A stretch of 29,722 nucleotides of DNA from NCBI GenBank assembly GCA_964409235.1, contig CAYPCN010000019.1:1-29722 (forward strand), read 5' to 3'. The number at the start of each line of letters is the position of its first letter. Within the stretch, counting starts at the first letter, position 1. The translations under genes and the position numbers were made by a program. The stretch is from CAINFV01 sp964409235 (GTDB taxonomy: Bacteria; Chlamydiota; Chlamydiia; Chlamydiales; FEN-1388). The notes below the pieces were generated by a model, which was given only the letters and a program-made list of their open reading frames with translations, did not search any database and had not been told where the DNA came from. Positions 18,060 to 25,114 of this stretch are shown one piece after another.

Positions 18060-18758
18060 TTAGGCGTTAACTCGATGATAGGTACTGTTGGCAAAGCGAT
18101 AGACAATCGGCTTTCCGGTCGCCAGCTCATATCGAAGGATGGCCTCTTCATCCATCTGTTCGATATGCTTGATGATTGCACGAAGGGAATTCCCATGGGC
18201 CGATACCAGCACCGTCTTGCCCTCTCGTAGAGAGGGCACTATGGTTCCTTCGAAATAGGGAAGAGTGCGCTGAAGCGTCATCTCGAGGCTCTCCCCCTCT
18301 GGAGGAGGGACTCGGTAGCTGCGCCGCCACTGATGCACAACATCGGCACCAAATTTCTCAGCGGTTTCCTGTTTGTTGAGCCCTTGAAGAACGCCATACA
18401 TCCTTTCATTAAGCGCCTCATCCATGTACACGGGGAGAACTCGCGAGAGAGCACTTTCAGAATAAATCTTCCCCCATGAATGCATTCTGCCCGTAGCATG
18501 GAGAATCACTGGCGTTTTACCGCTCGGGTGTTCACAGAGAGCAATCATTGCCGTCATCGTTGCCCGGACGAGCGCAGAACAATAGACAATATCGATGTCG
18601 TACGATGCCAGCGCTTTTCCCGCCGAAAATGCCTCCTCTATTCCTTTCGTGGTGAGGGGAAGATCCACCCACCCAGTAAATTGATTCGCCTTGTTCCACA
18701 TGGACTCGCCATGGCGAAGTAAAATGAGATAGTTAGAGGCCACCACGTCACACACCAC
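18060..18758 (-). CDS. gpmA: 2,3-bisphosphoglycerate-dependent phosphoglycerate mutase
   Basis: Interconverts 3- and 2-phosphoglycerate in glycolysis. Catalytic motif LILLRHGESMWN with the phosphorylated histidine, then NQFTGWVDLPLTTKG, ALNERMYGVLQGLNK, YRVPPPEGESLEMT and SAHGNSLRAIIKH, all standard. Up to 232 residues. No ATG is available in frame near the N-terminus; GTG at 18758 or the nearer GTG at 18749 (after a GGTGG) are possible starts, so the first few residues are uncertain. It is followed after 19 bp by the pseudouridine synthase and probably shares its transcript. Confidence 0.94.
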   Translation of the reverse strand: MVCDVVASNYLILLRHGESMWNKANQFTGWVDLPLTTKGIEEAFSAGKALASYDIDIVYCSALVRATMTAMIALCEHPSGKTPVILHATGRMHSWGKIYSESALSRVLPVYMDEALNERMYGVLQGLNKQETAEKFGADVVHQWRRSYRVPPPEGESLEMTLQRTLPYFEGTIVPSLREGKTVLVSAHGNSLRAIIKHIEQMDEEAILRYELATGKPIVYRFANSTYHRVNA

Positions 18759-18819
18759 CGTTGCATTCTCGTGTTCTTACTCTGCCATATTCCTCTCTTT
18801 TTGGTAACGCACATGTTCA

Positions 18820-18833
18820 CATCGCAAATGGCT
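18820..18833. repeat. Relic or solo arm end of the palindromic element
   Basis: The 14 bases catcgcaaatggct match the terminal inverted repeat of the four larger elements. The preceding bases (tttttggtaa, acatgtt) may be decayed arm and centre. It lies between the divergent gpmA and basic-protein genes. Confidence 0.5.
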
Positions 18834-18909
18834 CTCACCTCACTCCGTAGCTATCCAACGTGGAATGGGGGATTGCAGCCATGTAGTTGATAATTCTTTA
18901 CACAAGTTC

Positions 18910-18938
18910 TTTACAATAAAGAAAAAATATTTCATAAT
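18910..18938 (+). promoter_or_regulatory. Promoter of the basic-protein gene
   Basis: TTTACA and CATAAT with a 17-base spacer, in an AT-rich stretch that stands out from its surroundings, 42 bp before the start codon. Each hexamer matches the sigma-70 consensus at five of six bases. Confidence 0.6.
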
Positions 18939-18946
18939 AGCGCCTG

Positions 18947-18964
18947 TTAACAACAAAATGTTAA
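18947..18964. promoter_or_regulatory. Small inverted repeat in the leader
   Basis: TTAACA, six bases, TGTTAA: a 6-bp dyad just downstream of the promoter and just before the AGGGG ribosome site. It could be an operator or a weak leader hairpin. Confidence 0.35.
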
Positions 18965-18980
18965 TTAAAGGGGTTTTATA

Positions 18981-19811
18981 ATGAAGATAGTAGAACTAGG
19001 TCAACAAGCACGAGTTTCCATATCACAGGCAATCGATGAAGCGATCGTCGACGTTCGTGAGATAGCGCATGATTGCCGCGAAAAGGTCAAACGCGTAGCC
19101 AAGAAAGTGCGTGACGCCATCGTATCGTCCGCAGAGCGTGGCCGCTCCTCGTTCAGAAACGTACAAAGAGAGCTCTCCGTCCATGGCTTTCCAGGACAAG
19201 GCTACATGCAACGCATATCTCGCGTTTTCGGCCGTCTATTGAACAACATCAACTCCTCAATCGCCCGCATTGGCAGCGCTGTACGATCGTGTTTTGTTCA
19301 AGTGCGTCAGAATATCTCTCAGCGGTCAGTTCTACGTCGGGCTTCAGCATCGGCAGTGGCCCATTCCATGCGCAAGATCCCAGCACTGGTGCGCAGGTTC
19401 TTCAAGAAGGAGACCCCTTCTGCACAGAAACCAACAGTCGCTCGGCCTGTGGCAGAGCAAGTGGTGGCGGCTCCTCAGATCGAGGATGTTGCAAAAGGCA
19501 GCGCGGAAATCGCAGCGCAAGACCTCCCCGTTGCTAAGGATGCATCGGAAGGTAGCGTAGAGCAAAAAGAGAAAGCGGTGATAGCTCCTCAAGCCGAGGA
19601 TATTGCAGAAGGCAGCGTAGAAATCGCAGCGCAAGATCTCCCCGTTGCTAAGGATGCATCGGAAGGCAGCGTGAAAATTGCAGAGCAAAGCGCTCCTGTT
19701 GCCAAGGCGCAACGCGCGAGGAAATACCGATCGCATACACCATGGAAAAATGCGACCAAAACACCCTCTATGAAAGTGTGCCTTCAAGGAACATCTCGAA
19801 GAAGAAAATAA
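18981..19811 (+). CDS. Basic, repeat-containing protein of unknown function
   Basis: 276 residues, ATG preceded by AGGGG. The N-terminal half is strongly basic and helical (REKVKRVAKKVRDAI, RRASASAVAHSMRKIPALVRRFFKK), the middle is an Ala/Glu-rich segment with a direct repeat (the unit begins APQxEDxAxGS and ends DASEGSV), and the C-terminus is basic again (KAQRARKYRSHTPWK, SRRRK). There is no signal peptide or membrane segment. The composition suggests nucleic-acid or other polyanion binding, but it lacks the pentamer repeats of chlamydial histone Hc2 and does not resemble Hc1. It is monocistronic: its own promoter before and a strong terminator after. Confidence 0.8.
   Translation: MKIVELGQQARVSISQAIDEAIVDVREIAHDCREKVKRVAKKVRDAIVSSAERGRSSFRNVQRELSVHGFPGQGYMQRISRVFGRLLNNINSSIARIGSAVRSCFVQVRQNISQRSVLRRASASAVAHSMRKIPALVRRFFKKETPSAQKPTVARPVAEQVVAAPQIEDVAKGSAEIAAQDLPVAKDASEGSVEQKEKAVIAPQAEDIAEGSVEIAAQDLPVAKDASEGSVKIAEQSAPVAKAQRARKYRSHTPWKNATKTPSMKVCLQGTSRRRK
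19470..19673 (+). repeat. Intragenic 90-bp direct repeat
   Basis: Two 30-codon units (19470-19559 and 19584-19673), 114 bp apart start to start, differing at only a few bases. Both contain the run EIAAQDLPVAKDASEGSV. A partial third unit (APVAKA) follows. Confidence 0.85.
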
Positions 19812-19847
19812 TCTAATCCATTGATTCTTCAGTCCTGACTCTTCCTC

Positions 19848-19879
19848 GTCCGCTTGGATTCTCCAAGCGGACTTGTTTT
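19848..19879 (+). terminator. Rho-independent terminator
   Basis: Perfect 11-bp stem (gtccgcttgga pairing with tccaagcggac), 3-base loop, then ttgtttt. It lies 36 bp after the stop of the basic-protein gene and just before palindromic copy 4. The clearest terminator in the window. Confidence 0.9.
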
Positions 19880-19883
19880 GTGA

Positions 19884-20034
19884 GCCATTTGCGATAAGGA
19901 GAAGAGGGAAATTTTTGGATCGAGCCACCCAAAAGCCAACGAAGCCCATATGCCCTGACATATGAGGGAGACGGCTCGGGTAGAGTCGGCCAAAAAGATC
20001 CTACTCTGCCCTCCAAAAGGCATGCCACAAACGA
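19884..20034. repeat. Dispersed palindromic element, copy 4
   Basis: About 151 bp in copy 2 orientation, starting gccatttgcgat. It has lost the atttttagagg segment of the left arm, and the right end is decayed (catgccacaaacgac). The centre is catatgccctgacatatg. It follows directly on a terminator. The 185 bp from here to the next start codon show nothing I can support. Confidence 0.85.
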
Positions 20035-20219
20035 CTCTTTGTGCCAATCGTTTGACAGATTTAGCTGCGAGGTGGGAAAGTTTCTCTGCAGCAATTCCAA
20101 GAACCTGCTGGCTTCTCAAGAAACCTATGCACGACGCAGGTTGTCGAGGATAGAGATGGGCGTCCTTCTCCTCCGACAACCCGGGTCGCACATGGTGTAC
20201 GACACAAGGGGATTTATTG

Positions 20220-21287
20220 ATGGCACGAACCGCTACGCACCAACGTTTGGTCAACACTTGTCGATGGTCATCATCACGAGAAGCAACATTTCAAGAATGC
20301 CAAAAACGCTACTGGTATTCCTACTATGGAGCTTGGGAAGGATGGCCCAAAACCCCTTTTGACTGCCGCACAAGCGTTGATCCTCTTGCTTCGTACCTCT
20401 ACCTCCTAAAAAATATGCAGCCGGCCTGCGTGTTCATGGGATCACTCGTCCACAAGATCATTGAAGAACAGCTCAAAGCCATTCAGCAATCGCGGCAGCT
20501 GCCGGCACTCGACGAGCTCATCAGACGAGCCTCTGTTCAATTTGACAGGGGGTTGAAAGAATCAAAAGAACAGCTGTGGAAGCACCATCCAAAGCACCAT
20601 GTCAACATCTTGGAGCATTTTTTTGGGTTTGCGTTTGGCAGTGGCGACGAAACGACCCTCAAAGAAAAAGCCATCACCTGCCTCACGAACTGGCACGCCT
20701 CCCCATGTCTGAATGCCATCGCCCTCCATCAGAAAGCCGAGTGGATGGGAATAGAAGCAAACCAGACATTCTCAGTTGAACAAGGTATTGAAGCGATTGT
20801 CGTCTATGACTTCTTCCTCCGCTGGCCAAAAGCGGATGGCTCAAAGATCATGATTATCTTTGACTGGAAGACAGGGCAGGAGAGCAAGAAGACTGAAGAT
20901 CAACTCTTTGCCTATGCCCTGGCTGCCCAGACGCTTTTTGGAGAATCGCCTGAGTCCATGATCCTTGTTCCTTTTTACCTCTGTTCAGGCCCAGCAGGCT
21001 ACAAGAAGTATGGCGCGGGCCAGAAGCAGGCCCTCGATGCTGCACAGCTCACTGCCACCCGATCTCGCATCATCGAATCTACTAAGAAGATGCTCTCCCT
21101 CCATCCACCACCGGACGCGCAGGGCCTCGTCCCTCCTCCCGACCCCTCCCTGTTCGCATATCCTGAAGATCGACGTGGATGCCGCCGTTGTCCTTTCCAG
21201 GAGCTCTGCGCTGCCGCGGACTTTCAACAGAAGACGCTGGCAGAGCTTCGGACACTCATACCAGCTGAGATATCTCCATTGGTCTGA
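20220..21287 (+). CDS. Stand-alone PD-(D/E)XK nuclease with Fe-S type cysteines
   Basis: Predicted RecB/AddB/Cas4-like nuclease of 355 residues. ATG at 20220 follows AAGGGG. In order: the N-terminal SSSREATFQECQKRYWY with C27; GSLVHKIIEE with H78; the catalytic core VVYDFF (D197), then IIFDWKTGQ (D215, K217), and Q228 in TEDQLFAYALA; and the C-terminal GCRRCPFQELC with C321, C324 and C330. C27 plus the C-terminal three match the way AddB and Cas4 proteins hold a 4Fe-4S cluster. There is no helicase domain and no CRISPR array nearby, so a RecB-family exonuclease in repair is more likely than Cas4. sctT follows on the same strand. Confidence 0.85.
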   Translation: MARTATHQRLVNTCRWSSSREATFQECQKRYWYSYYGAWEGWPKTPFDCRTSVDPLASYLYLLKNMQPACVFMGSLVHKIIEEQLKAIQQSRQLPALDELIRRASVQFDRGLKESKEQLWKHHPKHHVNILEHFFGFAFGSGDETTLKEKAITCLTNWHASPCLNAIALHQKAEWMGIEANQTFSVEQGIEAIVVYDFFLRWPKADGSKIMIIFDWKTGQESKKTEDQLFAYALAAQTLFGESPESMILVPFYLCSGPAGYKKYGAGQKQALDAAQLTATRSRIIESTKKMLSLHPPPDAQGLVPPPDPSLFAYPEDRRGCRRCPFQELCAAADFQQKTLAELRTLIPAEISPLV

Positions 21288-21353
21288 AACTGCAATGGCT
21301 CTCGAAATAGCAGCGTTTTCTGGAAATCTTCCTTTTCTGTATCGTGCAAACAA

Positions 21354-21365
21354 AGGAGGAAGGGG
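21354..21365 (+). promoter_or_regulatory. Ribosome binding site that decides the sctT start
   Basis: aggaggaagggg, 7 bases before GTG at 21373. The alternative in-frame ATG at 21295 has no comparable site. Confidence 0.65.
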
Positions 21366-21372
21366 CAACGCT

Positions 21373-22293
21373 GTGGAATTAGACTATCTCAGGTTATTTG
21401 AAACACAGTCCTCGGGAGAGTGGAACTTTCTGTCGGTTCTCTCCTTATGTTTTCTGATCTTTGGGAGGATTGCCCCGATCATTGGCTTGTCGCCGTTTTT
21501 TGGAGCTCGCATCTTACCAGCACCGGTAAAACTTGCTCTTGCTATAAGCCTGATGGCCATCATCCTCCCCAAGCTTCTAGGGATGGTGACCACGCCGCTA
21601 TCGTTTAATCTAGAGCTCATCTGCCTGTTGCTGCGAGAGGTTCTCATAGGCAGTATCTTTGGCTTTTTTCTCGGCCTACCATTTTTGATCGTCTCCTCCT
21701 CAGGCGTCTTCATCGACCATCAGCGCGGTGCCGCGAGCTTGATGACGAATGACCCAACCATTCAAAATCAGTCGTCACCCATCGGCACTCTCTACAACAT
21801 GTTGCTGATCGTCATCTTTTGGATGGTGAACGGCCCTTTTTACGTCCTAGATTCCTTGTACCTCTCGTATGATCTCCTCCCTCCTGACCAATGGTCGTTC
21901 CCCGCCTTCCTCCTTGAAAACAGCCTCCTCCATGAACGACTCATGCACGTCCTCTTCATCTTTGCCACGCTCTCTTTGCAGCTCTGCATGCCTGCCTTTT
22001 TGGCCATGCTGATGACCGACACCTTCCTAGGCATTATCAACCGCTTAGCGCCGCAGGTTCAAATTACCTTTCTTGGCATGGGGCTGAAATCGTGGTTTGC
22101 CATTCTCATGGTATGCCTTGGCTTTACTCCGTTTGTCAGCCAGCTGGCAAAGCAAGTAGAAAGCTGGCTCATCGAGTTTCACGAAATTGTACACGAGAGT
22201 TGTTCCCCGAAAGGGGCGCTGCCAGGACGAGAAATCGCGAAGAGCGGCCCGCAGCAGGCATTGCGCATTGGGTCGCTCCTCATACAGTGGTAG
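21373..22293 (+). CDS. sctT: Type III secretion export apparatus protein SctT (YscT/FliR family)
   Basis: Inner-membrane component that, with SctR and SctS, forms the export gate of the type III secretion system. GTG at 21373 gives 306 residues starting VELDYLRLFE; ATG at 21295 would add 26. There are about six hydrophobic segments (LSLCFLIFGRIAPIIGLSPF, LALAISLMAIILP, ILMVCLGFTPF and others). Family hallmarks are FFGARILPAPVKLALA, LREVLIGSIFGFFLGLPF and FLAMLMTDTFLGIINRLAPQVQ. It resembles chlamydial SctT (CT564), as I recall it, more than flagellar FliR. No other secretion gene is in the window, although sctR-S-T are usually adjacent. One base separates its stop from the convergent sufS stop. 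Confidence 0.92.
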   Translation: MELDYLRLFETQSSGEWNFLSVLSLCFLIFGRIAPIIGLSPFFGARILPAPVKLALAISLMAIILPKLLGMVTTPLSFNLELICLLLREVLIGSIFGFFLGLPFLIVSSSGVFIDHQRGAASLMTNDPTIQNQSSPIGTLYNMLLIVIFWMVNGPFYVLDSLYLSYDLLPPDQWSFPAFLLENSLLHERLMHVLFIFATLSLQLCMPAFLAMLMTDTFLGIINRLAPQVQITFLGMGLKSWFAILMVCLGFTPFVSQLAKQVESWLIEFHEIVHESCSPKGALPGREIAKSGPQQALRIGSLLIQW

Positions 22294-22294
22294 T

Positions 22295-23515
22295 CTAACG
22301 CAGCTTCTTCACTACCTTGCCCAACGCCTCCACACACCGATCAATTTCATCAAAGGTATTGTAGAAGGCAGGAGCAATGCGCGTGACAGCCTTCAAGGAA
22401 AGGCGTTGAAGAAGAGGCTGGCAGCATAAGTGCCCAGAACGCACGGCAATCTTCTCCAGATCCAACAACGTCGCGATGTCGAGGGGATGGACTCCTGGGA
22501 TATAAAACGATTGAAGAGGACTTCTTGGTGTCGCTGTACCAACAAGGTGAAGGGACGGAATGGTACGAAGGCCTTCGATGAGATGCGACAACAGCGCCTG
22601 CTCATATTCGTGGATGGCAGCTAAAGATACCCTCGCAAGGTAGTCGACGGCAACACCAAAGGCTATGGCCTCTGCAATCGGAGGCGTCCCCGGTTCAAAT
22701 TTCAGCGGCAGCTCTGCCCACGTACTCGAGGAAAAGGTCACCGTGTCAATCATATCTCCACCCCCTCGTGTAGGAGGAAGGCGGTCCAGGAGAGATTCCT
22801 TTGCCCAAAGCACGCCAATGCCCGTCGGCCCATACATCTTGTGTGCTGAAAAAGCGTAGGCATCGCATCCCAAAGCCTGAACGTCGATAGGCAGATGAGA
22901 AACGGCCTGGGCACCATCGACAATGAGATAGGCCCCATGTTCATGAGCCATGGTAGCAATCGCATCAATGCGGTTGACCGTTCCAAGGAGGTTGGAACAA
23001 TGTGTCACAGCGACGATTGCTACACGGCCGCCATCGAGAAGCTGGTGCAATGCTTCGAGATCCAACGCTCCCTCTGGTGTGATGGGAATGGGTTCTAACG
23101 AAGCTCCTGTTGCCTGCGCCGCAAGCTGCCAGGGAATGAGATTGGAATGATGCTCCATCTCAGAAACGAGGATGCGCGACGCAGGGGAAAGAAGTGCTTG
23201 GAAGCTAGCGGCGACCAGATTCAGGCTGTCCGTAGTGCCACGGGTGAAGATGACCTCAGCTGGAGAGACAGCATTGAGATGCTTGGCGATCGTCGCTCGC
23301 GCCTGATGATACAGATCTGTGGCTGCAAGCGATGGGCGATAAACGGCGCGATTGACAGTGGCATAGTGCTTGGAATAAAAATCTTCGAGAGCCTTAATCA
23401 CACAGGCAGGTTTGTGAGAGGTTGCCGCTGAATCAAGGTAGATGTACGAGGAGGCGACGAGAGCGGGAAACTCTTCTCGTACCTTGAAAAAACGATCGCT
23501 CATCGGATGCCTCAT
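22295..23515 (-). CDS. sufS: Cysteine desulfurase SufS
   Basis: PLP enzyme that takes sulfur from cysteine for Fe-S cluster assembly. 406 residues. The PLP lysine is K226 in FSAHKMYGPTGIGVLW, and the persulfide cysteine is in RSGHLCCQPL (C364 or C365). SEMEHHSNLIPWQ, VDGAQAVSH and TRGTTDSLNLVA are typical of the group II SufS/CsdA class. Its ATG overlaps the sufD stop (ATGA), showing tight coupling; a second Met four codons on is possible. No SufE or SufU partner gene is visible next to it. Confidence 0.96.
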   Translation of the reverse strand: MRHPMSDRFFKVREEFPALVASSYIYLDSAATSHKPACVIKALEDFYSKHYATVNRAVYRPSLAATDLYHQARATIAKHLNAVSPAEVIFTRGTTDSLNLVAASFQALLSPASRILVSEMEHHSNLIPWQLAAQATGASLEPIPITPEGALDLEALHQLLDGGRVAIVAVTHCSNLLGTVNRIDAIATMAHEHGAYLIVDGAQAVSHLPIDVQALGCDAYAFSAHKMYGPTGIGVLWAKESLLDRLPPTRGGGDMIDTVTFSSSTWAELPLKFEPGTPPIAEAIAFGVAVDYLARVSLAAIHEYEQALLSHLIEGLRTIPSLHLVGTATPRSPLQSFYIPGVHPLDIATLLDLEKIAVRSGHLCCQPLLQRLSLKAVTRIAPAFYNTFDEIDRCVEALGKVVKKLR

Positions 23516-24363
23516 ACTTCTCCCTCAATGGCTGAAAGCATGCCGGAGAACACCGTGTCCCGACACACCGTGGGCAATGCCCTGATGATCTCCTCACAAA
23601 ACCCCTCGACGAGAGCACGCCTTGCGTCGCTGGCGCTCATTCCTCGCGACGTGAGGTAAAAGAGCAGCTCGTCGTCCAATGCGCCGGTCGTCGCCCCATG
23701 GACGGCGATCACATCATCAGCGTCTATATCAAAACAGGGCGTATTGAACGTCTGTGCACGCGGCCCTAGGGTGAGAAAACGACTGTGCTGGTGACTTTCA
23801 CTCTTCTGTGCTGCTCTGCGAATCACAACGCTACTCGCAAAAGAGCCGAGGGCACCATTAGCAATAACGCCCTTACAGTGCTGTGATGACGTGGTATGCG
23901 CTGCCTGATGCTCAATTACAAGGTTGACAAACGACTTATGGTGAGGAGGGAGGATAGCAAGCCCCTTCACCGTTGCCGACGCTCCCTCTTCCACTAAAGA
24001 GACCGATGCATCATATCGGCGCAGAGCCGATGATGTGGTGAATAGCAAGGTACACGAGGCATTTTTTCTCACCACAGCACGCAGCACAGAACGGGCTTCC
24101 AACGGCGCGCCATCCATGTACGTGTAGACTAAGGAGCCCCCCTCTTCAACCTCGGCTGTCACCAGCGTGTGGCAGGATTCTGTCGTTCCTCCTCGTTCAA
24201 GGATGTGGACAGACGCGTGTTTGCCAACTACAATGCGAAGCCCATGCTCGTCGCCTTGCGCGCTGTCGTCATGCGACACATACATCGGCTCCACAAGGGT
24301 TGTATTCTCTGGGATTTCAATGAACCGCATCTGACACTCTCTATCCTCGTTGCAGCCAATCAT
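23512..24363 (-). CDS. sufD: SufD, short form
   Basis: Scaffold partner of SufB in the SufBC2D complex. The C-terminal half is clear: the beta-helix region (VNLVIEHQAAHTTSSQHCKGVIANGALGSF) and the closing segment (DDVIAVHGATTGALDDELLFYLTSRGMSASDARRALVEGF), which matches the same part of SufB. The whole protein is at most 283 residues, or 272 if it starts at the Met at 24330 (MRFIEIPENT), compared with about 390-430 for typical SufD, so most of the N-terminal helical domain is missing. The gene is otherwise intact and coupled to sufC and sufS. Confidence 0.9.
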   Translation of the reverse strand: MIGCNEDRECQMRFIEIPENTTLVEPMYVSHDDSAQGDEHGLRIVVGKHASVHILERGGTTESCHTLVTAEVEEGGSLVYTYMDGAPLEARSVLRAVVRKNASCTLLFTTSSALRRYDASVSLVEEGASATVKGLAILPPHHKSFVNLVIEHQAAHTTSSQHCKGVIANGALGSFASSVVIRRAAQKSESHQHSRFLTLGPRAQTFNTPCFDIDADDVIAVHGATTGALDDELLFYLTSRGMSASDARRALVEGFCEEIIRALPTVCRDTVFSGMLSAIEGEV

Positions 24364-25114
24364 ACCCGTCTGTCTCTAAACGCAAGGCCAGCTCACGGCC
24401 TCCTGTGGTGATGATGCGGCCTTCCATCATCACATGGACAACGGTCGGCACAATGAAATTCAGCAGGCGCTGGTAGTGGGTGATGAGGAGAAGGCCTCTG
24501 TCGTCTGCCATGAGGGTGTTCACGCCGTGAGCAACGATCTTCATTGCGTCAATGTCTAATCCTGAGTCAGTCTCATCGAGAATTGCCATCACAGGGTCGA
24601 GGAGGGCCATCTGGAGAATCTCGTTTCTCTTCTTCTCGCCCCCAGAAAACCCCGTATTGACATCGCGCGCCAGAAAATCAGCCTTACAGCCGACGAGCTC
24701 CATCTTCTCAGCAAGCAACGCTTGAAATGCCTTGTCGTTGAGCACCTCCTGTCCACGCGCCCGCCGTACAGCCGTACCAATAGCTCGCAGGAAAGCACCA
24801 TTTGACACCCCCGGCACTTCGACGGGATGCTGATAGCTGACAAAGAGCCCTTGGCGACACCGTTCTTCAGGAGGCATCGCAAGGAGACTTTGGCCGTTGA
24901 AGAGGACGTCGCCGCTCGTCACAGTGTAGGAAGGATGGCCTGCCAGCACATTGGCAAGCGTGGACTTGCCAGCACCATTCGGCCCCATGATCGCATGGAT
25001 CTGCCCAGGAAGGATGGTCAGTGAGACCCCGTGGAGAATTTCCACGCCTTCTGCCTGAGCATGGAGATCGCGAATTATAAGAAGGGGCTGCATCATGATC
25101 TTATCCAACCGCAT
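24341..25114 (-). CDS. sufC: Fe-S assembly ATPase SufC
   Basis: ABC-type ATPase driving the SufBCD scaffold, cytoplasmic. Walker A GPNGAGKST at 44-52, signature FSGGE at 156-160, Walker B VMAILDE ending at E181, then the family-specific TDSGLDIDA and LLITHYQRLL. 257 residues from ATG at 25114, which overlaps the end of sufB by 14 bp. The ATGATG at 25096/25093 is an alternative start just after the sufB stop. It overlaps the longest reading of sufD by 23 bp. Confidence 0.97.
   Translation of the reverse strand: MRLDKIMMQPLLIIRDLHAQAEGVEILHGVSLTILPGQIHAIMGPNGAGKSTLANVLAGHPSYTVTSGDVLFNGQSLLAMPPEERCRQGLFVSYQHPVEVPGVSNGAFLRAIGTAVRRARGQEVLNDKAFQALLAEKMELVGCKADFLARDVNTGFSGGEKKRNEILQMALLDPVMAILDETDSGLDIDAMKIVAHGVNTLMADDRGLLLITHYQRLLNFIVPTVVHVMMEGRIITTGGRELALRLETDGYDWLQRG

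Noticed and set aside
18981..19811. Calling the basic protein a chlamydial histone (Hc1/Hc2)
   Set aside because: It is basic, but lacks the Lys/Ala/Thr pentamer repeats of Hc2 and any visible Hc1 pattern; its middle is acidic.
20035..20219. Small open frames before the nuclease gene
   Set aside because: No start with a ribosome site and no similarity; they run into the nuclease gene in another frame.
20220..21287. Calling the nuclease Cas4
   Set aside because: Motifs fit, but no CRISPR array or other cas gene is in the window, and RecB/AddB-like nucleases share the same cysteine pattern.
20965..21372. Upstream extension of sctT, overlapping the nuclease gene
   Set aside because: Sequence before 21295 lies inside the nuclease gene in another frame and is unlike SctT; the GTG at 21373 has the strong ribosome site.
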